Source: Deltaproteobacteria bacterium HGW-Deltaproteobacteria-15 (GTDB lineage: Bacteria; Desulfobacterota; DSM-4660; Desulfatiglandales; HGW-15). From it: 35,588 nucleotides of DNA. Both the position numbers and the translations under genes were made by a program. The DNA lies in contig PHBH01000060.1 of assembly GCA_002840535.1 (NCBI GenBank), positions 1 through 35,588 on the forward strand. The letters run 5' to 3'. Every line of letters begins with the position of its first letter. Within the stretch, counting starts at the first letter, position 1. The notes beneath the pieces were generated by a model that saw only the letters and a program-made list of their open reading frames with translations, was not told where the DNA came from and searched no databases. Shown here one piece after another: positions 1-7,711 of the stretch.

Positions 1-125
1 AAAAACAGGACAAACTTCACCCTTCGGGGCAAGAGCTATAAGCGGCATTTCGGTTCTGCCGTCGATCGAGTACCAACTCTCTCTGTGGGCTCTGCGAGAT
101 AAATGCAAACTCTTTTCAGCTCTCC
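1..125. other. Window edge downstream of trpF, no gene seen
   Basis: This is the region after the trpF stop. I see no trpB start here on the minus strand. Bases about 80 to 108 resemble the repeat at about 25880 to 25905 (a CTCTG...GCGAGA..AAATGC pattern), so at least part is decayed interspersed repeat. A short GCCCCGAAGGG hairpin-like stretch near base 20 is too weak to call a terminator. Confidence 0.5.
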
Positions 126-782
126 TTAATAACTATTAACTTCAAAAATTCCGCCGCTCCCTCCGCATCCCGCGGCGCGCGCTCGTTCTATGAAGGATCG
201 CATTTTCACATGATCCTTCTTTCCCGGCTCCCTTTCGACCCCGCTTCCCACATCGACTGCTGCAGGTGAAACGGTCCTGATGGCGCGTCCCACATTTTTC
301 GGGTTCAACCCGCCTGCAAGGATAAGGGGATATCGCCGAGCCAGATCTCTAGCAAACCCCCAGTCCGAAAGATTGCCTGTTCCGCCGTATTTCGCCGCGT
401 CTCCGGAGTCGACAAGAAAGGCATGAGGAGTCCACTCATCGAGTTCCGGAAAGCTCTTTGAAGCCCACGGATTGAGTGCCTTGATCAGGAGATGTGATGA
501 GAACCCGCGGCAATACTCGGCGGATTCGTTGCCATGGATCTGGATCATGTCCAGCCCGCAGGAGTCGTAGATGCTTTTGACAACGGCTGGTTCCTCATTG
601 ACGAATACGCCAACCTTTGCCACCCCTCCGGGCAGCTTCGCGATGATATCCCCGGCCTCTTCCGGCGACACATAACGGGGGCTGCTTTTGAAGAAAATGA
701 ATCCCAATGCCTCAGCGCCGCAATCACATGCAGCCAGTGCATCATCCAGGTTCGTGATCCCGCAGATCTTTACGTCAGTCAT
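126..782 (-). CDS. trpF: Phosphoribosylanthranilate isomerase
   Basis: TrpF, 218 aa, performs the Amadori rearrangement of N-(5-phosphoribosyl)anthranilate to CdRP in cytoplasmic tryptophan synthesis. The N-terminus MTDVKICGIT holds the family's catalytic Cys (KICG), and VDSGDAAKYGGTG holds the catalytic Asp region and the glycine-rich phosphate loop. AGGLNPKNV and VDVGSGVE complete the phosphate-binding end of the (beta/alpha)8 barrel. The ATG overlaps the trpC stop in an ATGA, so the two are translationally coupled. It is the last trp gene visible; trpB and trpA do not follow within the window. The last residues after ERARAAG are poorly conserved low-complexity sequence. Confidence 0.95.
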   Translation of the reverse strand: MTDVKICGITNLDDALAACDCGAEALGFIFFKSSPRYVSPEEAGDIIAKLPGGVAKVGVFVNEEPAVVKSIYDSCGLDMIQIHGNESAEYCRGFSSHLLIKALNPWASKSFPELDEWTPHAFLVDSGDAAKYGGTGNLSDWGFARDLARRYPLILAGGLNPKNVGRAIRTVSPAAVDVGSGVEREPGKKDHVKMRSFIERARAAGCGGSGGIFEVNSY

Positions 783-1549
783 GGCGCTGTCAACTCCACA
801 AATTTGGCGCCGATATCTTCCGCTCTCATCAGGGCCTCCCCTATCAAAAAGGCATGAATGCCTGCATCCATAAGCGCTTCGACATCCCGTCGCGAGTGGA
901 TGCCGCTCTCGGAGACGACGATGATTCCTTTCGGGATGAGCGGCATCAGTTCAATGCTCTTTCTGATGTCGGTTTGAAATGTCCGGAGGTCCCGGTTGTT
1001 GATCCCTATGATCCGCGCACCGGCGTCCAAGGCCAGGGTGAGCTCGTCCTCGGAATGAACCTCCACAAGTGGATGCAATCCCAGCGATTCGGACATTTCT
1101 GCAAACTCCTGCAATGCGGGGCCAAGCACGGCAGCGATGAGAAGCATGCCGTCCGCACCCAGGAGCTTCGATTCAAATATCTGGTAGGGATCGATAATGA
1201 AATCCTTCCTCAGGATGGGGATAGAGGTGTTTTCGCTGACCCGAACAAGATCAACTTTTCCTCCCCCGAAAAACGGTTTGTCCGTCAGCACGGATATGGC
1301 TGCTGCGCCGCATTTCTCGTACTCGGCTGCTATGGAAGAAGGATCCGGAACCTCCCTGAGCGGCCCCTTGGACGGCGACTTCCTCTTCACTTCTGCAATC
1401 AGGGCGCATTTGCGCTTGAGAAGTGCCGACTTGAAGTCCCTCGGCGGACGCGAGCTCAACGCGTGCTTCAATTCGGTCAGAGGGAGCCGCCTCTTCGCAA
1501 CTTCCAGCTCCTCCCTTTTTGATTCTACGATTCGATCCAGGATATTCAT
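779..1549 (-). CDS. trpC: Indole-3-glycerol phosphate synthase
   Basis: TrpC, 256 aa, converts CdRP to indole-3-glycerol phosphate with loss of CO2. The family signature ALIAEVKRKSPSKG lies at about residues 49 to 62 with the catalytic Lys in EVKRKSPS; further active-site motifs are ISVLTDKPFFGG, LRKDFIIDPYQI, GINNRDL and VSESGI. Length is typical for a monofunctional enzyme, and trpF is a separate downstream gene overlapping by four bases. A 95-bp gap separates it from trpD upstream, with no hairpin I can support. Confidence 0.96.
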   Translation of the reverse strand: MNILDRIVESKREELEVAKRRLPLTELKHALSSRPPRDFKSALLKRKCALIAEVKRKSPSKGPLREVPDPSSIAAEYEKCGAAAISVLTDKPFFGGGKVDLVRVSENTSIPILRKDFIIDPYQIFESKLLGADGMLLIAAVLGPALQEFAEMSESLGLHPLVEVHSEDELTLALDAGARIIGINNRDLRTFQTDIRKSIELMPLIPKGIIVVSESGIHSRRDVEALMDAGIHAFLIGEALMRAEDIGAKFVELTAP

Positions 1550-1644
1550 GGTTCATCCCTTGTTACACATCAGGTGGAGTAGGGTTGGCCGCTGCCCGGT
1601 GTTTGGCGCGAGTACAACCTCATCAACTTTTTGTTTCATAGAGA

Positions 1645-2655
1645 TCATCCATTGCTCATTTCGATGAGCGCCTGGAGTTTCTTCAAAGCGGCTCCGGAAT
1701 CGATGCATTGCTCGGCCAGGGAAATGCCCTCCCTGACGGTCTCGGCCTTTCCACCCGCCATGATCGCGAGGGCCGCATTCAGCACCACGATCTTCCGGCC
1801 GGCGCCGTCCTTACCCGAGAGGATGTCCTTTGTAATCTGCGCGTTTGCGGTCGCATCGGACCCCCGGAGATCCTCAAGGGAGTAGCATTCTCCGAACAGA
1901 TCGACTGCATCGATGTCATAGGTGGAGGTGATCCCTTCCCTCAATTCGCAGACCCGCGTGGCGCCTGTTACGGTGGCCTCGTCGAGACCGTCCGATCCGT
2001 GAACCACGAAGGCTCTGCGGGTCCCGAGTCTCTTGAGAACGCCTGCGAACATCTCAGTGAGATTCCTGTCGTACACCCCGATGACCTGGGAGGTGGCGGC
2101 CGCGGGGTTGGTCAGGGGACCAAGCATGTTGAACAAGGTGCGGATGCCGATTTCCCGCCTCGGTCCCAACGCGTACTTCATTGCCGCATGCAGCCTGGGC
2201 GCGAAGAGGAACCCGATGCCGATCTGCTGAATGCATTGCTCTACGATCTCTGTCCCGGCGTCGATGCAAACCCCGAGGGCCTCCAGCACGTCCGCACTGC
2301 CGCACCCGCTCGAAACAGCCCGGTTGCCATGCTTTGCGACGGTCAAGCCTGCAGCAGCCGCAACAAAGGCCGCGGTCGTGGAGATGTTGAAGGTGTTGCT
2401 TCCGTCGCCGCCGGTCCCAGCCGTGTCTACAATGATCGAAGACCGTGCATCGATCCATGTAGCCTTCTTGCGCATGATTCGCGCGGCGCCCGTGAGCTCG
2501 TCCACAGTCTCCCCCTTCATCCGAAGCGCCGTGATAAAAGAACCGATTTGAGCGGAGGTCGCCTTCCCTTCCATCAGCCCATCCATCACGGCCATCATAT
2601 CCTGCTCGGTCAAGTCCCGACCCTCGGCAACTGCTGCAATAGCTTCTCTGATCAT
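1645..2655 (-). CDS. trpD: Anthranilate phosphoribosyltransferase
   Basis: TrpD, 336 aa, transfers phosphoribose from PRPP to anthranilate. It shows the PRPP loop VDTAGTGGDGSNTFNIST at about residues 76 to 93, the KHGNRAVSSGCGSADVLEALG motif, and the anthranilate-site region ALGPRREIGIRTLFNMLGPLTNP. The start is supported by GGAGGAG upstream of the ATG. It is a separate protein, not fused to TrpG as in enterobacteria. The trpG-trpD gap carries an inverted pair of interspersed repeats (2691-2716 and 2742-2769). Confidence 0.96.
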   Translation of the reverse strand: MIREAIAAVAEGRDLTEQDMMAVMDGLMEGKATSAQIGSFITALRMKGETVDELTGAARIMRKKATWIDARSSIIVDTAGTGGDGSNTFNISTTAAFVAAAAGLTVAKHGNRAVSSGCGSADVLEALGVCIDAGTEIVEQCIQQIGIGFLFAPRLHAAMKYALGPRREIGIRTLFNMLGPLTNPAAATSQVIGVYDRNLTEMFAGVLKRLGTRRAFVVHGSDGLDEATVTGATRVCELREGITSTYDIDAVDLFGECYSLEDLRGSDATANAQITKDILSGKDGAGRKIVVLNAALAIMAGGKAETVREGISLAEQCIDSGAALKKLQALIEMSNG

Positions 2656-2690
2656 AGATCACTCCTCCTTCCTGTTTGGTATGGAGTTTC

Positions 2691-2769
2691 GCCACAAAGA
2701 CACGAAGACACAAAGAATGAATATTGAACCTATGCTTTATGATCTTTGTGACTTTGTGCCTTGGTGGCT
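2691..2769. repeat. Inverted pair of CACAAAGACAC-type repeats between trpG and trpD
   Basis: A GCCACAAAGACACGAAGACA-type element on the plus strand (2691-2716) faces its reverse complement, CTTTGTGACTTTGTGCC...GTGGC (2742-2769). The second copy overlaps the 3' end of trpG and encodes its last residues. The same family recurs as an inverted pair at 6288-6319 and 6550-6586. Confidence 0.75.
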
Positions 2770-3338
2770 GAATTAGTCATCTCCAAAAAGTTACGGATGA
2801 TTCTTTTCCCCATGGGGGTAAGAATCGATTCCGGGTGAAACTGAATGCCCTCGACCGGATAATCCCGGTGTCGGACTCCCATGATTTCCCCCTCCTCGGT
2901 CTCGGCCGTGATGGTCAGACATTCGGGGAGGGATTCCTTTTCCACGATCAGCGAGTGGTAGCGGCCGGCTTCAAACGGGTCGGGCATGCCCCTGAACAGG
3001 GTCTCCCCATCATTTTTGATCCGAGAGGTCTTTCCATGCATTATCCTCGCAGCCCTGACGACATTTGCGCCGAACGCATGGCAGATAGCCTGGTGCCCAA
3101 GGCATACGCCAAGCATCGGGATTGTCGGATGCAAAGCCTGAACGACCGAAACCGTTACTCCAGCTTCTTTGGGTGAACAGGGACCAGGCGAGAGCAAAAT
3201 CGCATCCGGCGACATCGCCTCGATTTCGTCAATGCTGATCCGGTCATTGCGGAAGACACGCGTTTCCGTGCCGAAACCGGCAATGTACTGGACAAGGTTG
3301 TAGGTAAAAGAGTCATAGTTGTCGATGACAAGGATCAT
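2730..3338 (-). CDS. trpG: Anthranilate synthase glutamine amidotransferase subunit
   Basis: TrpG, 202 aa, supplies ammonia from glutamine to TrpE. The class I amidotransferase triad is visible: Cys in MLGVCLGHQAI and the His-x-Glu of GIQFHPESILTP; the oxyanion region is LLSPGPCSP. I start at MILVIDNYDSF because GGAGG lies 7 bases upstream; a longer in-frame start at 3383 would read through repeat sequence. The C-terminal tail after FLEM (NSATKAQSHKDHKA) is encoded by an interspersed repeat and so appears to be an acquired extension. A 289-bp repeat-filled gap separates it from trpE. Confidence 0.95.
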   Translation of the reverse strand: MILVIDNYDSFTYNLVQYIAGFGTETRVFRNDRISIDEIEAMSPDAILLSPGPCSPKEAGVTVSVVQALHPTIPMLGVCLGHQAICHAFGANVVRAARIMHGKTSRIKNDGETLFRGMPDPFEAGRYHSLIVEKESLPECLTITAETEEGEIMGVRHRDYPVEGIQFHPESILTPMGKRIIRNFLEMTNSATKAQSHKDHKA

Positions 3339-3627
3339 GGGTATCCTCCTGTTGGTGCTTGATTGAACCGCGAAGGCGCCCAAATACCGAGGGAGGATGG
3401 AGGACCGCTACGCTAGGACGACCGCTGCGCTAGGACTATGGAAGAAAAGGCTATAAGCCAAGCCTCCATTTGATGAAGAATATAACCCTATCGCAGTCTC
3501 GAAAGCCTCCCAATGAGTTTTCCCACGTTTTCGGGTAAAACCTTCTTCGCTCGTACTTTCCTAATCTTTATCGTCCCTCCTCCTAGCGCAGCGGTCGTCA
3601 CTCTTCCCTCGGCTCTTCAACCCTCAC
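3339..3627. repeat. Repeat-filled trpE-trpG gap (inverted pair, family A)
   Basis: No gene is seen here. A GAACCGCGAAGGCG element lies at 3364-3380. Family A elements with the core GGACGACCGCTGCGCTAGGA stand in one orientation at about 3389-3448 and in the opposite orientation at about 3569-3612, flanking roughly 120 bp of unique sequence. The trp mRNA would have to pass through this potential fold-back. Confidence 0.75.
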
Positions 3628-5124
3628 TCATATCTCCAGTCCTGATGCAGCCAGTTGGACCGCCCTTATCATCGCCTTGGCCTTGTGGTTCACTTCCTCG
3701 TATTCTCTGTCGGGGTCGGAGTCTGCCACGATCCCGGCGCCGGCTTGAATGGTGATCCGATCGCTCCGAATCAGGATAGTCCTAATCGTGATGCAAAGAT
3801 CCATGTTCCCGCTGTAACTGAAATAGCCTACCGCGCCCCCGTACGGACCTCGCCGCGAAGGCTCCAACTCTTCTATAATCTCCATGGCACGAACTTTCGG
3901 CGCACCCGAGAGCGTTCCTGCAGGAAATGTGGCCCTGAGCACGTCAAACGCATCCTTGCCATCCTCCAGATATGCCTTGATGTTCGACACCATGTGCATC
4001 ACATGGGAGTATCGCTCGACCGCCATGAGCTGTGTGACCTGGACGCTCCCCGGCCGCCCGATACGCCCCAGGTCGTTTCGTCCAAGATCCACGAGCATCA
4101 CATGTTCCGCGCGCTCCTTGGGATCCTTCAGCAGGTCATCGGCGAGATTTCTGTCCTCCTGCTCGGTTTTCCCTCTCGGCCTGGTGCCTGCAATGGGTTT
4201 CAGCTCCACCTGCTCGTCTTCCAGTCGGACCATGACCTCCGGCGAAGAACCGATCATGATTTGATCCTCCAGCCGTAGATAGAAGAGATAGGGGGAAGGA
4301 TTGATGTGACGAAGAGCCCGGTAGAGGCGCACAGGGTCCATGCTTCCTTCGTGCTGAAAACGCTGGGAGAGGACAACCTGGATGATATCGCCGGACAGGA
4401 TGTATTCCTTGGCCTTCTTCACCAGCGATTTGAAGACCTCCGGCTCCATTGCCGGGGAGAAGCTAAGGTTTTCTCCACTGAAGAGTGGTCCGGAGAGCTC
4501 TTCACCCCCGCCGCTTTCGGACTGAAGAAGCTCTGAGATCAGTCGATCGATTCTTCCCCTTGCTTCATGATACGCCGTGCACACATCCTGGTTCTCCTCC
4601 AAAAAGGCGCATGCAAGAACTTTTACCGTGTGTTTAAGGTTATCGAAGATGAGGAGCGTATCCGTGATGAGAAAGGCCGCATCATCGGCTTCAATATCCT
4701 TCCCGCCTGAACTCGGAATTCTTTCAAAATAGCGCACCATGTCATAGCTCAAGTATCCCACCGCTCCGCCAAAAAAGCGGGGAAGGCCTTCTATGCACAC
4801 AGGTTTATAGCGGACGAGCATCTCCTTCAGAAATCGCAGGGGATCTCCCTTGTGCTCCATGATTCGAATTCCACTGTCATCCTCAATCACGACTTCGTTA
4901 CACCGCACCCGTAGAGTGCGATGCGGATCGATACCGAGAAAGGAGTATCGTCCCCATTTTTCTCCTCCCTCCATGCTCTCGAGCAGGAAGATACCCGGCC
5001 TTGAACGGAGCTTCATGAGCGCAAGAACAGGCGTAATGGTGTCTGCGAGGACCTCCCTGTAGACCGGGATCAGATTTCCTTTTCGGGCGAGGTTTCTGAA
5101 TGTTTCAAAATCCGGGTAATGCAT
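3628..5124 (-). CDS. trpE: Anthranilate synthase component I
   Basis: TrpE, 498 aa, converts chorismate plus ammonia to anthranilate with TrpG. The N-terminal Trp feedback motif LLES is present at about residues 47 to 50. The chorismate-binding domain carries IQVVLSQRF, PSPYLFYLRLEDQIMIGSSPE, KPIAGTRPRG, ELMLVDLGRNDLGR-like and TFPAGTLSGAPKVRAMEIIEELE motifs and ends with GAGIVADSDPDREYEEV. Length is typical. The ATG follows a CGGAG site just downstream of two tandem terminator hairpins and a Trp leader peptide, so transcription is probably attenuated by charged tRNA-Trp and the enzyme is probably feedback-inhibited. Confidence 0.97.
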   Translation of the reverse strand: MHYPDFETFRNLARKGNLIPVYREVLADTITPVLALMKLRSRPGIFLLESMEGGEKWGRYSFLGIDPHRTLRVRCNEVVIEDDSGIRIMEHKGDPLRFLKEMLVRYKPVCIEGLPRFFGGAVGYLSYDMVRYFERIPSSGGKDIEADDAAFLITDTLLIFDNLKHTVKVLACAFLEENQDVCTAYHEARGRIDRLISELLQSESGGGEELSGPLFSGENLSFSPAMEPEVFKSLVKKAKEYILSGDIIQVVLSQRFQHEGSMDPVRLYRALRHINPSPYLFYLRLEDQIMIGSSPEVMVRLEDEQVELKPIAGTRPRGKTEQEDRNLADDLLKDPKERAEHVMLVDLGRNDLGRIGRPGSVQVTQLMAVERYSHVMHMVSNIKAYLEDGKDAFDVLRATFPAGTLSGAPKVRAMEIIEELEPSRRGPYGGAVGYFSYSGNMDLCITIRTILIRSDRITIQAGAGIVADSDPDREYEEVNHKAKAMIRAVQLAASGLEI

Positions 5125-5144
5125 CTTGTTCTCCGTTTAAAAAA

Positions 5145-5171
5145 AAGGGCCGTGGTGAATTCACGGCCCTT
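5145..5171 (-). terminator. Second intrinsic terminator before trpE (5:6 hairpin)
   Basis: On the minus strand AAGGGCCGTG pairs with CACGGCCCTT (10 bp, 7-nt loop), followed directly by eight T residues. It sits 20 bases before the trpE ATG. Its 5' arm is also complementary to the 3' arm of the preceding hairpin, so the two compete. Confidence 0.85.
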
Positions 5172-5185
5172 CCGGAAAAGCAAAA

Positions 5186-5218
5186 AGGCCGTGGAGTCTG
5201 AGAGATTCTCCACGGCCT
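5186..5218 (-). terminator. First trp attenuator terminator (3:4 hairpin)
   Basis: On the minus strand AGGCCGTGGAG pairs with CTCCACGGCCT (11 bp, 11-nt loop), followed by TTTTGCTTTT. Its 5' arm can instead pair with TCCACCGC at the end of the leader peptide gene (7 of 8 positions), which would be the antiterminator. Confidence 0.88.
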
Positions 5219-5240
5219 GTGATTTTGACTTATAGACGAA

Positions 5241-5315
5241 TCAGCGGTGGACGAACCCCTCCCCGGAATTGCGCCACCAGCGCCAGTTGGTCAGTTTGTT
5301 TTCAATGGAATTCAC
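5241..5315 (-). CDS. trpL: trp operon leader peptide (24 aa, W-R-W-W)
   Basis: This short GTG-initiated ORF follows GAGGAG at a 7-base spacing and encodes 24 residues, including NWRWWRNSG with three Trp codons in four. Trp-codon region 5274-5279 (TGGTGG on the minus strand) can pair with the leader end 5245-5250 (region 1:2), and the leader end can pair with the first terminator arm (2:3). This is the classic ribosome-mediated attenuator layout: scarce charged tRNA-Trp stalls the ribosome and allows 2:3 antitermination. It lies 117 bases before trpE and just after a strong promoter. Confidence 0.9.
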   Translation of the reverse strand: MNSIENKLTNWRWWRNSGEGFVHR

Positions 5316-5340
5316 AAATGATCTCCTCAAAAGTATGGGA

Positions 5341-5369
5341 TTTATAACAGTGCTTCCTCGCCATGTCAA
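5341..5369 (-). promoter_or_regulatory. trp promoter (sigma-70 type)
   Basis: On the minus strand a perfect TTGACA (5364-5369) is followed after 17 bp by TATAAA (5341-5346). A second TTGACA lies 14 bp further upstream (5378-5383). The promoter sits immediately before the leader peptide and separates the trp unit from tyrA. Confidence 0.85.
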
Positions 5370-5377
5370 TGATGAAC

Positions 5378-5515
5378 TGTCAATTGGAATGATGGAATTA
5401 TGGAATGGTGGAAGAATGGGGAGTGCCGTGTCCCAGCGTAAGTTGCGTAGAATGTCATTTCGACCCCCCGCTACTCTATTATTCCAATCATCATTCCATC
5501 ATTCCATTTTAGCGT
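5378..5515. repeat. Inverted pair of GGAATGATGGAAT repeats at the tyrA end
   Basis: GGAATGATGGAATTATGGAA at about 5385-5418 faces ATTCCATCATTCCATT-type sequence at 5478-5510. The right copy overlaps the last codons of tyrA. The same family forms another inverted pair at about 21590-21625 and 21680-21710. Confidence 0.7.
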
Positions 5516-6275
5516 CCTTTATCCAATGTGTGAGCCCTTCCGAGTCTTTCTCTCCGATGAAATCCAGGACCCGCGATACATTCCTCTGAAATGCTCTCGC
5601 AATGGCGCCCGCATTGAGATTGAGAGCAAGGATATCCCCGTACAAACGGGGATTGAAGCGAAATACCTTGTCCACGGCTGCCATACGGGTGCGAAAAGCG
5701 GGGGTGGAAAATCTCAGGAGTTCTTTCGGTTCGATTCCGGAATCCTCGAGTGTAAGGCCGGTAACAATGGTCCCCAAATGTGTGAGCACCTGCACATAGG
5801 CCATCATTTCATCATGCTTCTCCGGCGTTGCTTCCACCAGGTGCGCTCCGTCTTCCAGGAAAAGTCCCCTCACCCATGGCAGCCAACCCTTGCCCCTGGC
5901 AGGGCAGATCACCACATTCTCACCCTTCAGGTCATGAACAGTCGGTCCGAAAAGCGGATGCAACCCGATGACCTCGGACCCGGAGCATTCAAGCATCTTT
6001 CTCACAGGTTCCTGCTTCAATGATGTCAAATCCATGAGAAGATCGTTCTTCCTCATATGAGGTCCCACTTTCCTTATGGTTTCGAGGGTCCCATTGATGG
6101 GGACGGAAACCACGACAGCATCTGCCCATGCCGCGAAAGCGGGGATACTCGCGTCCTGATCTTTCCCGGAAACCCGGACAGTGTGCCCTTTGGAGCGGAG
6201 GAAATCGGCAAACCATTTGCCCATTCCCCCTGTGCCTCCGATGACGTAAATGCGAATTTCCTTGCTCACGGACAT
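5499..6275 (-). CDS. tyrA: Prephenate dehydrogenase
   Basis: TyrA, 258 aa, oxidatively decarboxylates prephenate to 4-hydroxyphenylpyruvate for tyrosine synthesis. The N-terminal Rossmann motif YVIGGTGGMGKWFADFLRSKG is followed by VVVSVPINGT, MDLTSLK and the family motif GLHPLFGPT. The C-terminal half is the helical dimerisation domain. There is no fused chorismate mutase or ACT domain. I chose MSVSKEIRIYV; an upstream in-frame extension to 6314 enters a CACAAAG repeat and is unlikely to be translated. It lies 312 bp after aroC and before the trp promoter, so it may end the aro transcript. Confidence 0.9.
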   Translation of the reverse strand: MSVSKEIRIYVIGGTGGMGKWFADFLRSKGHTVRVSGKDQDASIPAFAAWADAVVVSVPINGTLETIRKVGPHMRKNDLLMDLTSLKQEPVRKMLECSGSEVIGLHPLFGPTVHDLKGENVVICPARGKGWLPWVRGLFLEDGAHLVEATPEKHDEMMAYVQVLTHLGTIVTGLTLEDSGIEPKELLRFSTPAFRTRMAAVDKVFRFNPRLYGDILALNLNAGAIARAFQRNVSRVLDFIGEKDSEGLTHWIKDAKME

Positions 6276-6587
6276 ATCCTCTTCCATTCTTGCCACAAAG
6301 GCACCAGGACACAAAGATTAGTTGCATGGTGTTTCAATCTGAGCTTTACAATGATCAAGGACTGTCATCCCCGCTGAATGAAACCTGTCCCGGCGAAAAT
6401 CGGAACTGGAATCCAGATTGAAAGAACTGGATTCGGGATCAAGTCCGGAATGACGAAGATGTAAAGCCGTCTCCGGGGCAATAAACTAGACAGAGTCAAC
6501 ATCTGCATCGCTCTTTTTCCAGCATTAACTCTTCTATTTTTGAACCATATTCCCTCTTTGTGCCTTCGTGTCTTTGTGGCTGACTCC
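6276..6587. repeat. tyrA-aroC gap built of interspersed repeats
   Basis: No gene is seen. An inverted pair of CACAAAG-type repeats (6288-6319 and 6550-6586) flanks an element at about 6365-6457 that begins TGTCATCCCCGCTGAATGAA and ends GTCCGGAATGACG. That inner element matches elements at about 22917-22962 and 27515-27625. I see no convincing promoter for tyrA. Confidence 0.65.
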
Positions 6588-7634
6588 TCATTGGATTTTC
6601 TGCCTCAGCAGATGGTCAGCAAGAACGATGCACACCATGGCCTCGCAGACCGGCAGGATTCTGGGTATCACGCACACATCGTGTCTCCCCCTGATGGTGA
6701 TCTTCGCCGGCACGCCGGTGACATCGATCGTCTCCTGCTCCATGAAGATGGAAGGAACGGGTTTGCATGCCACCCGGATTACAATCTTCTGGCCTGTGGT
6801 GATTCCGGCCAGCATTCCCCCGGCATGATTCGAGAGAAATCCATCCGGTCTTATAGAATCGTTGCATTCGGATCCGCGCATGCGGGATGCCTCAAAACCG
6901 GCCCCGATCTCCACGCCTTTCACGGAACCTATGCTCATGAGTCCCTTGGCGAGATCCGCATCCATCTTGTCGAACACCGGCTCACCCAGACCGGCAGGGC
7001 AGCCCTGCGCAATGATCTCCACGATACCGCCGACAGTGTCACCCCGTTTACGCGCCTGTTCGATGGCCTCTTCCATGCGTTCGGCTGCAGCGGGGTCCGG
7101 GCAACGGAGAAGGTTCCTGTTCACCTCTTCCAATGAATCCCTTTCGGCCCGGATTCCAGCCAGCTCTTTTGTATATGCCTGAACTTCGATGCCGGCGAGA
7201 CCTATGATCCTGCGCGCTATGGCGCCTGCGGCAACACGGGCAGCCGTCTCTCGTGCCGATGCCCTGCCGCCGCCGCGGTGGTCTCGTATTCCATATTTCT
7301 TTAGGTAGGTGTAGTCCCCATGGCCGGGACGGAGGATCGTCCGCAGGGGCTCATAGGCAGAAGGATCCACGTCTGCGTTTCGGATGAGAAGACTTATGGG
7401 GAGACCCGTCGTTTTGCCCTCAAAGATGCCGGAAAGGATCTCCACCCGGTCCGGTTCCCTTCTCGCGGTGGCGCCCGGGCTCCCGGGCTTGCGGCGGTCG
7501 AGCTCCCGCTGGATGTCGGATTCGGAAAACTCGATTTTTGGCGGGCAGCCGTCCACCACCGCCCCGAGTGCGGGGCCATGGGATTCACCCCAGGTGGTCA
7601 CCTTGAAAACGGATCCAATGCTGTTGCCGCCCAT
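6588..7634 (-). CDS. aroC: Chorismate synthase
   Basis: AroC, 348 aa, forms chorismate from EPSP using reduced FMN. Signatures run in order: GESHGPALGAVVDGCP near the N-terminus, RRKPGS, RPGHGDYTYLKKYGIRDHRGGGRASARET at about 102 to 130, SIGSVKGVEIGAGF, and GGMLAGITTGQ. The ATG is preceded by GAGGAG. It is the first gene of the unit not overlapping its upstream neighbour; a 77-bp gap with a GAACCGCGAAGGCG repeat separates it from aroK. Confidence 0.97.
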   Translation of the reverse strand: MGGNSIGSVFKVTTWGESHGPALGAVVDGCPPKIEFSESDIQRELDRRKPGSPGATARREPDRVEILSGIFEGKTTGLPISLLIRNADVDPSAYEPLRTILRPGHGDYTYLKKYGIRDHRGGGRASARETAARVAAGAIARRIIGLAGIEVQAYTKELAGIRAERDSLEEVNRNLLRCPDPAAAERMEEAIEQARKRGDTVGGIVEIIAQGCPAGLGEPVFDKMDADLAKGLMSIGSVKGVEIGAGFEASRMRGSECNDSIRPDGFLSNHAGGMLAGITTGQKIVIRVACKPVPSIFMEQETIDVTGVPAKITIRGRHDVCVIPRILPVCEAMVCIVLADHLLRQKIQ

Positions 7635-7660
7635 ATGTTCTCCTCAAAGTAAAATAATGG

Positions 7661-7700
7661 TTTGAACCGCGAAGGCGCGAAGGTCGCGAAGAAAGCGTAA
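7661..7700 (+). repeat. Family B repeat between aroK and aroC
   Basis: TTGAACCGCGAAGGCGCGAAG followed by GTCGCGAAGAAAGCG. Related copies occur at about 3364, 20030, 25590, 25841 (inverted), 27361 and 32457 (inverted). Confidence 0.7.
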
Positions 7701-7711
7701 ACACCGTTTCT

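Noticed and set aside
854..1522. Long plus-strand ORF (222 codons) antisense to trpC
   Set aside because: It is the shadow of trpC, whose protein is unambiguous; composition is rich in Arg, Pro and Gly as expected for an antisense frame.
1708..2727. Plus-strand 339-codon ORF antisense to trpD
   Set aside because: Entirely overlaps trpD with clear family motifs on the other strand; no ribosome site and no recognisable domain.
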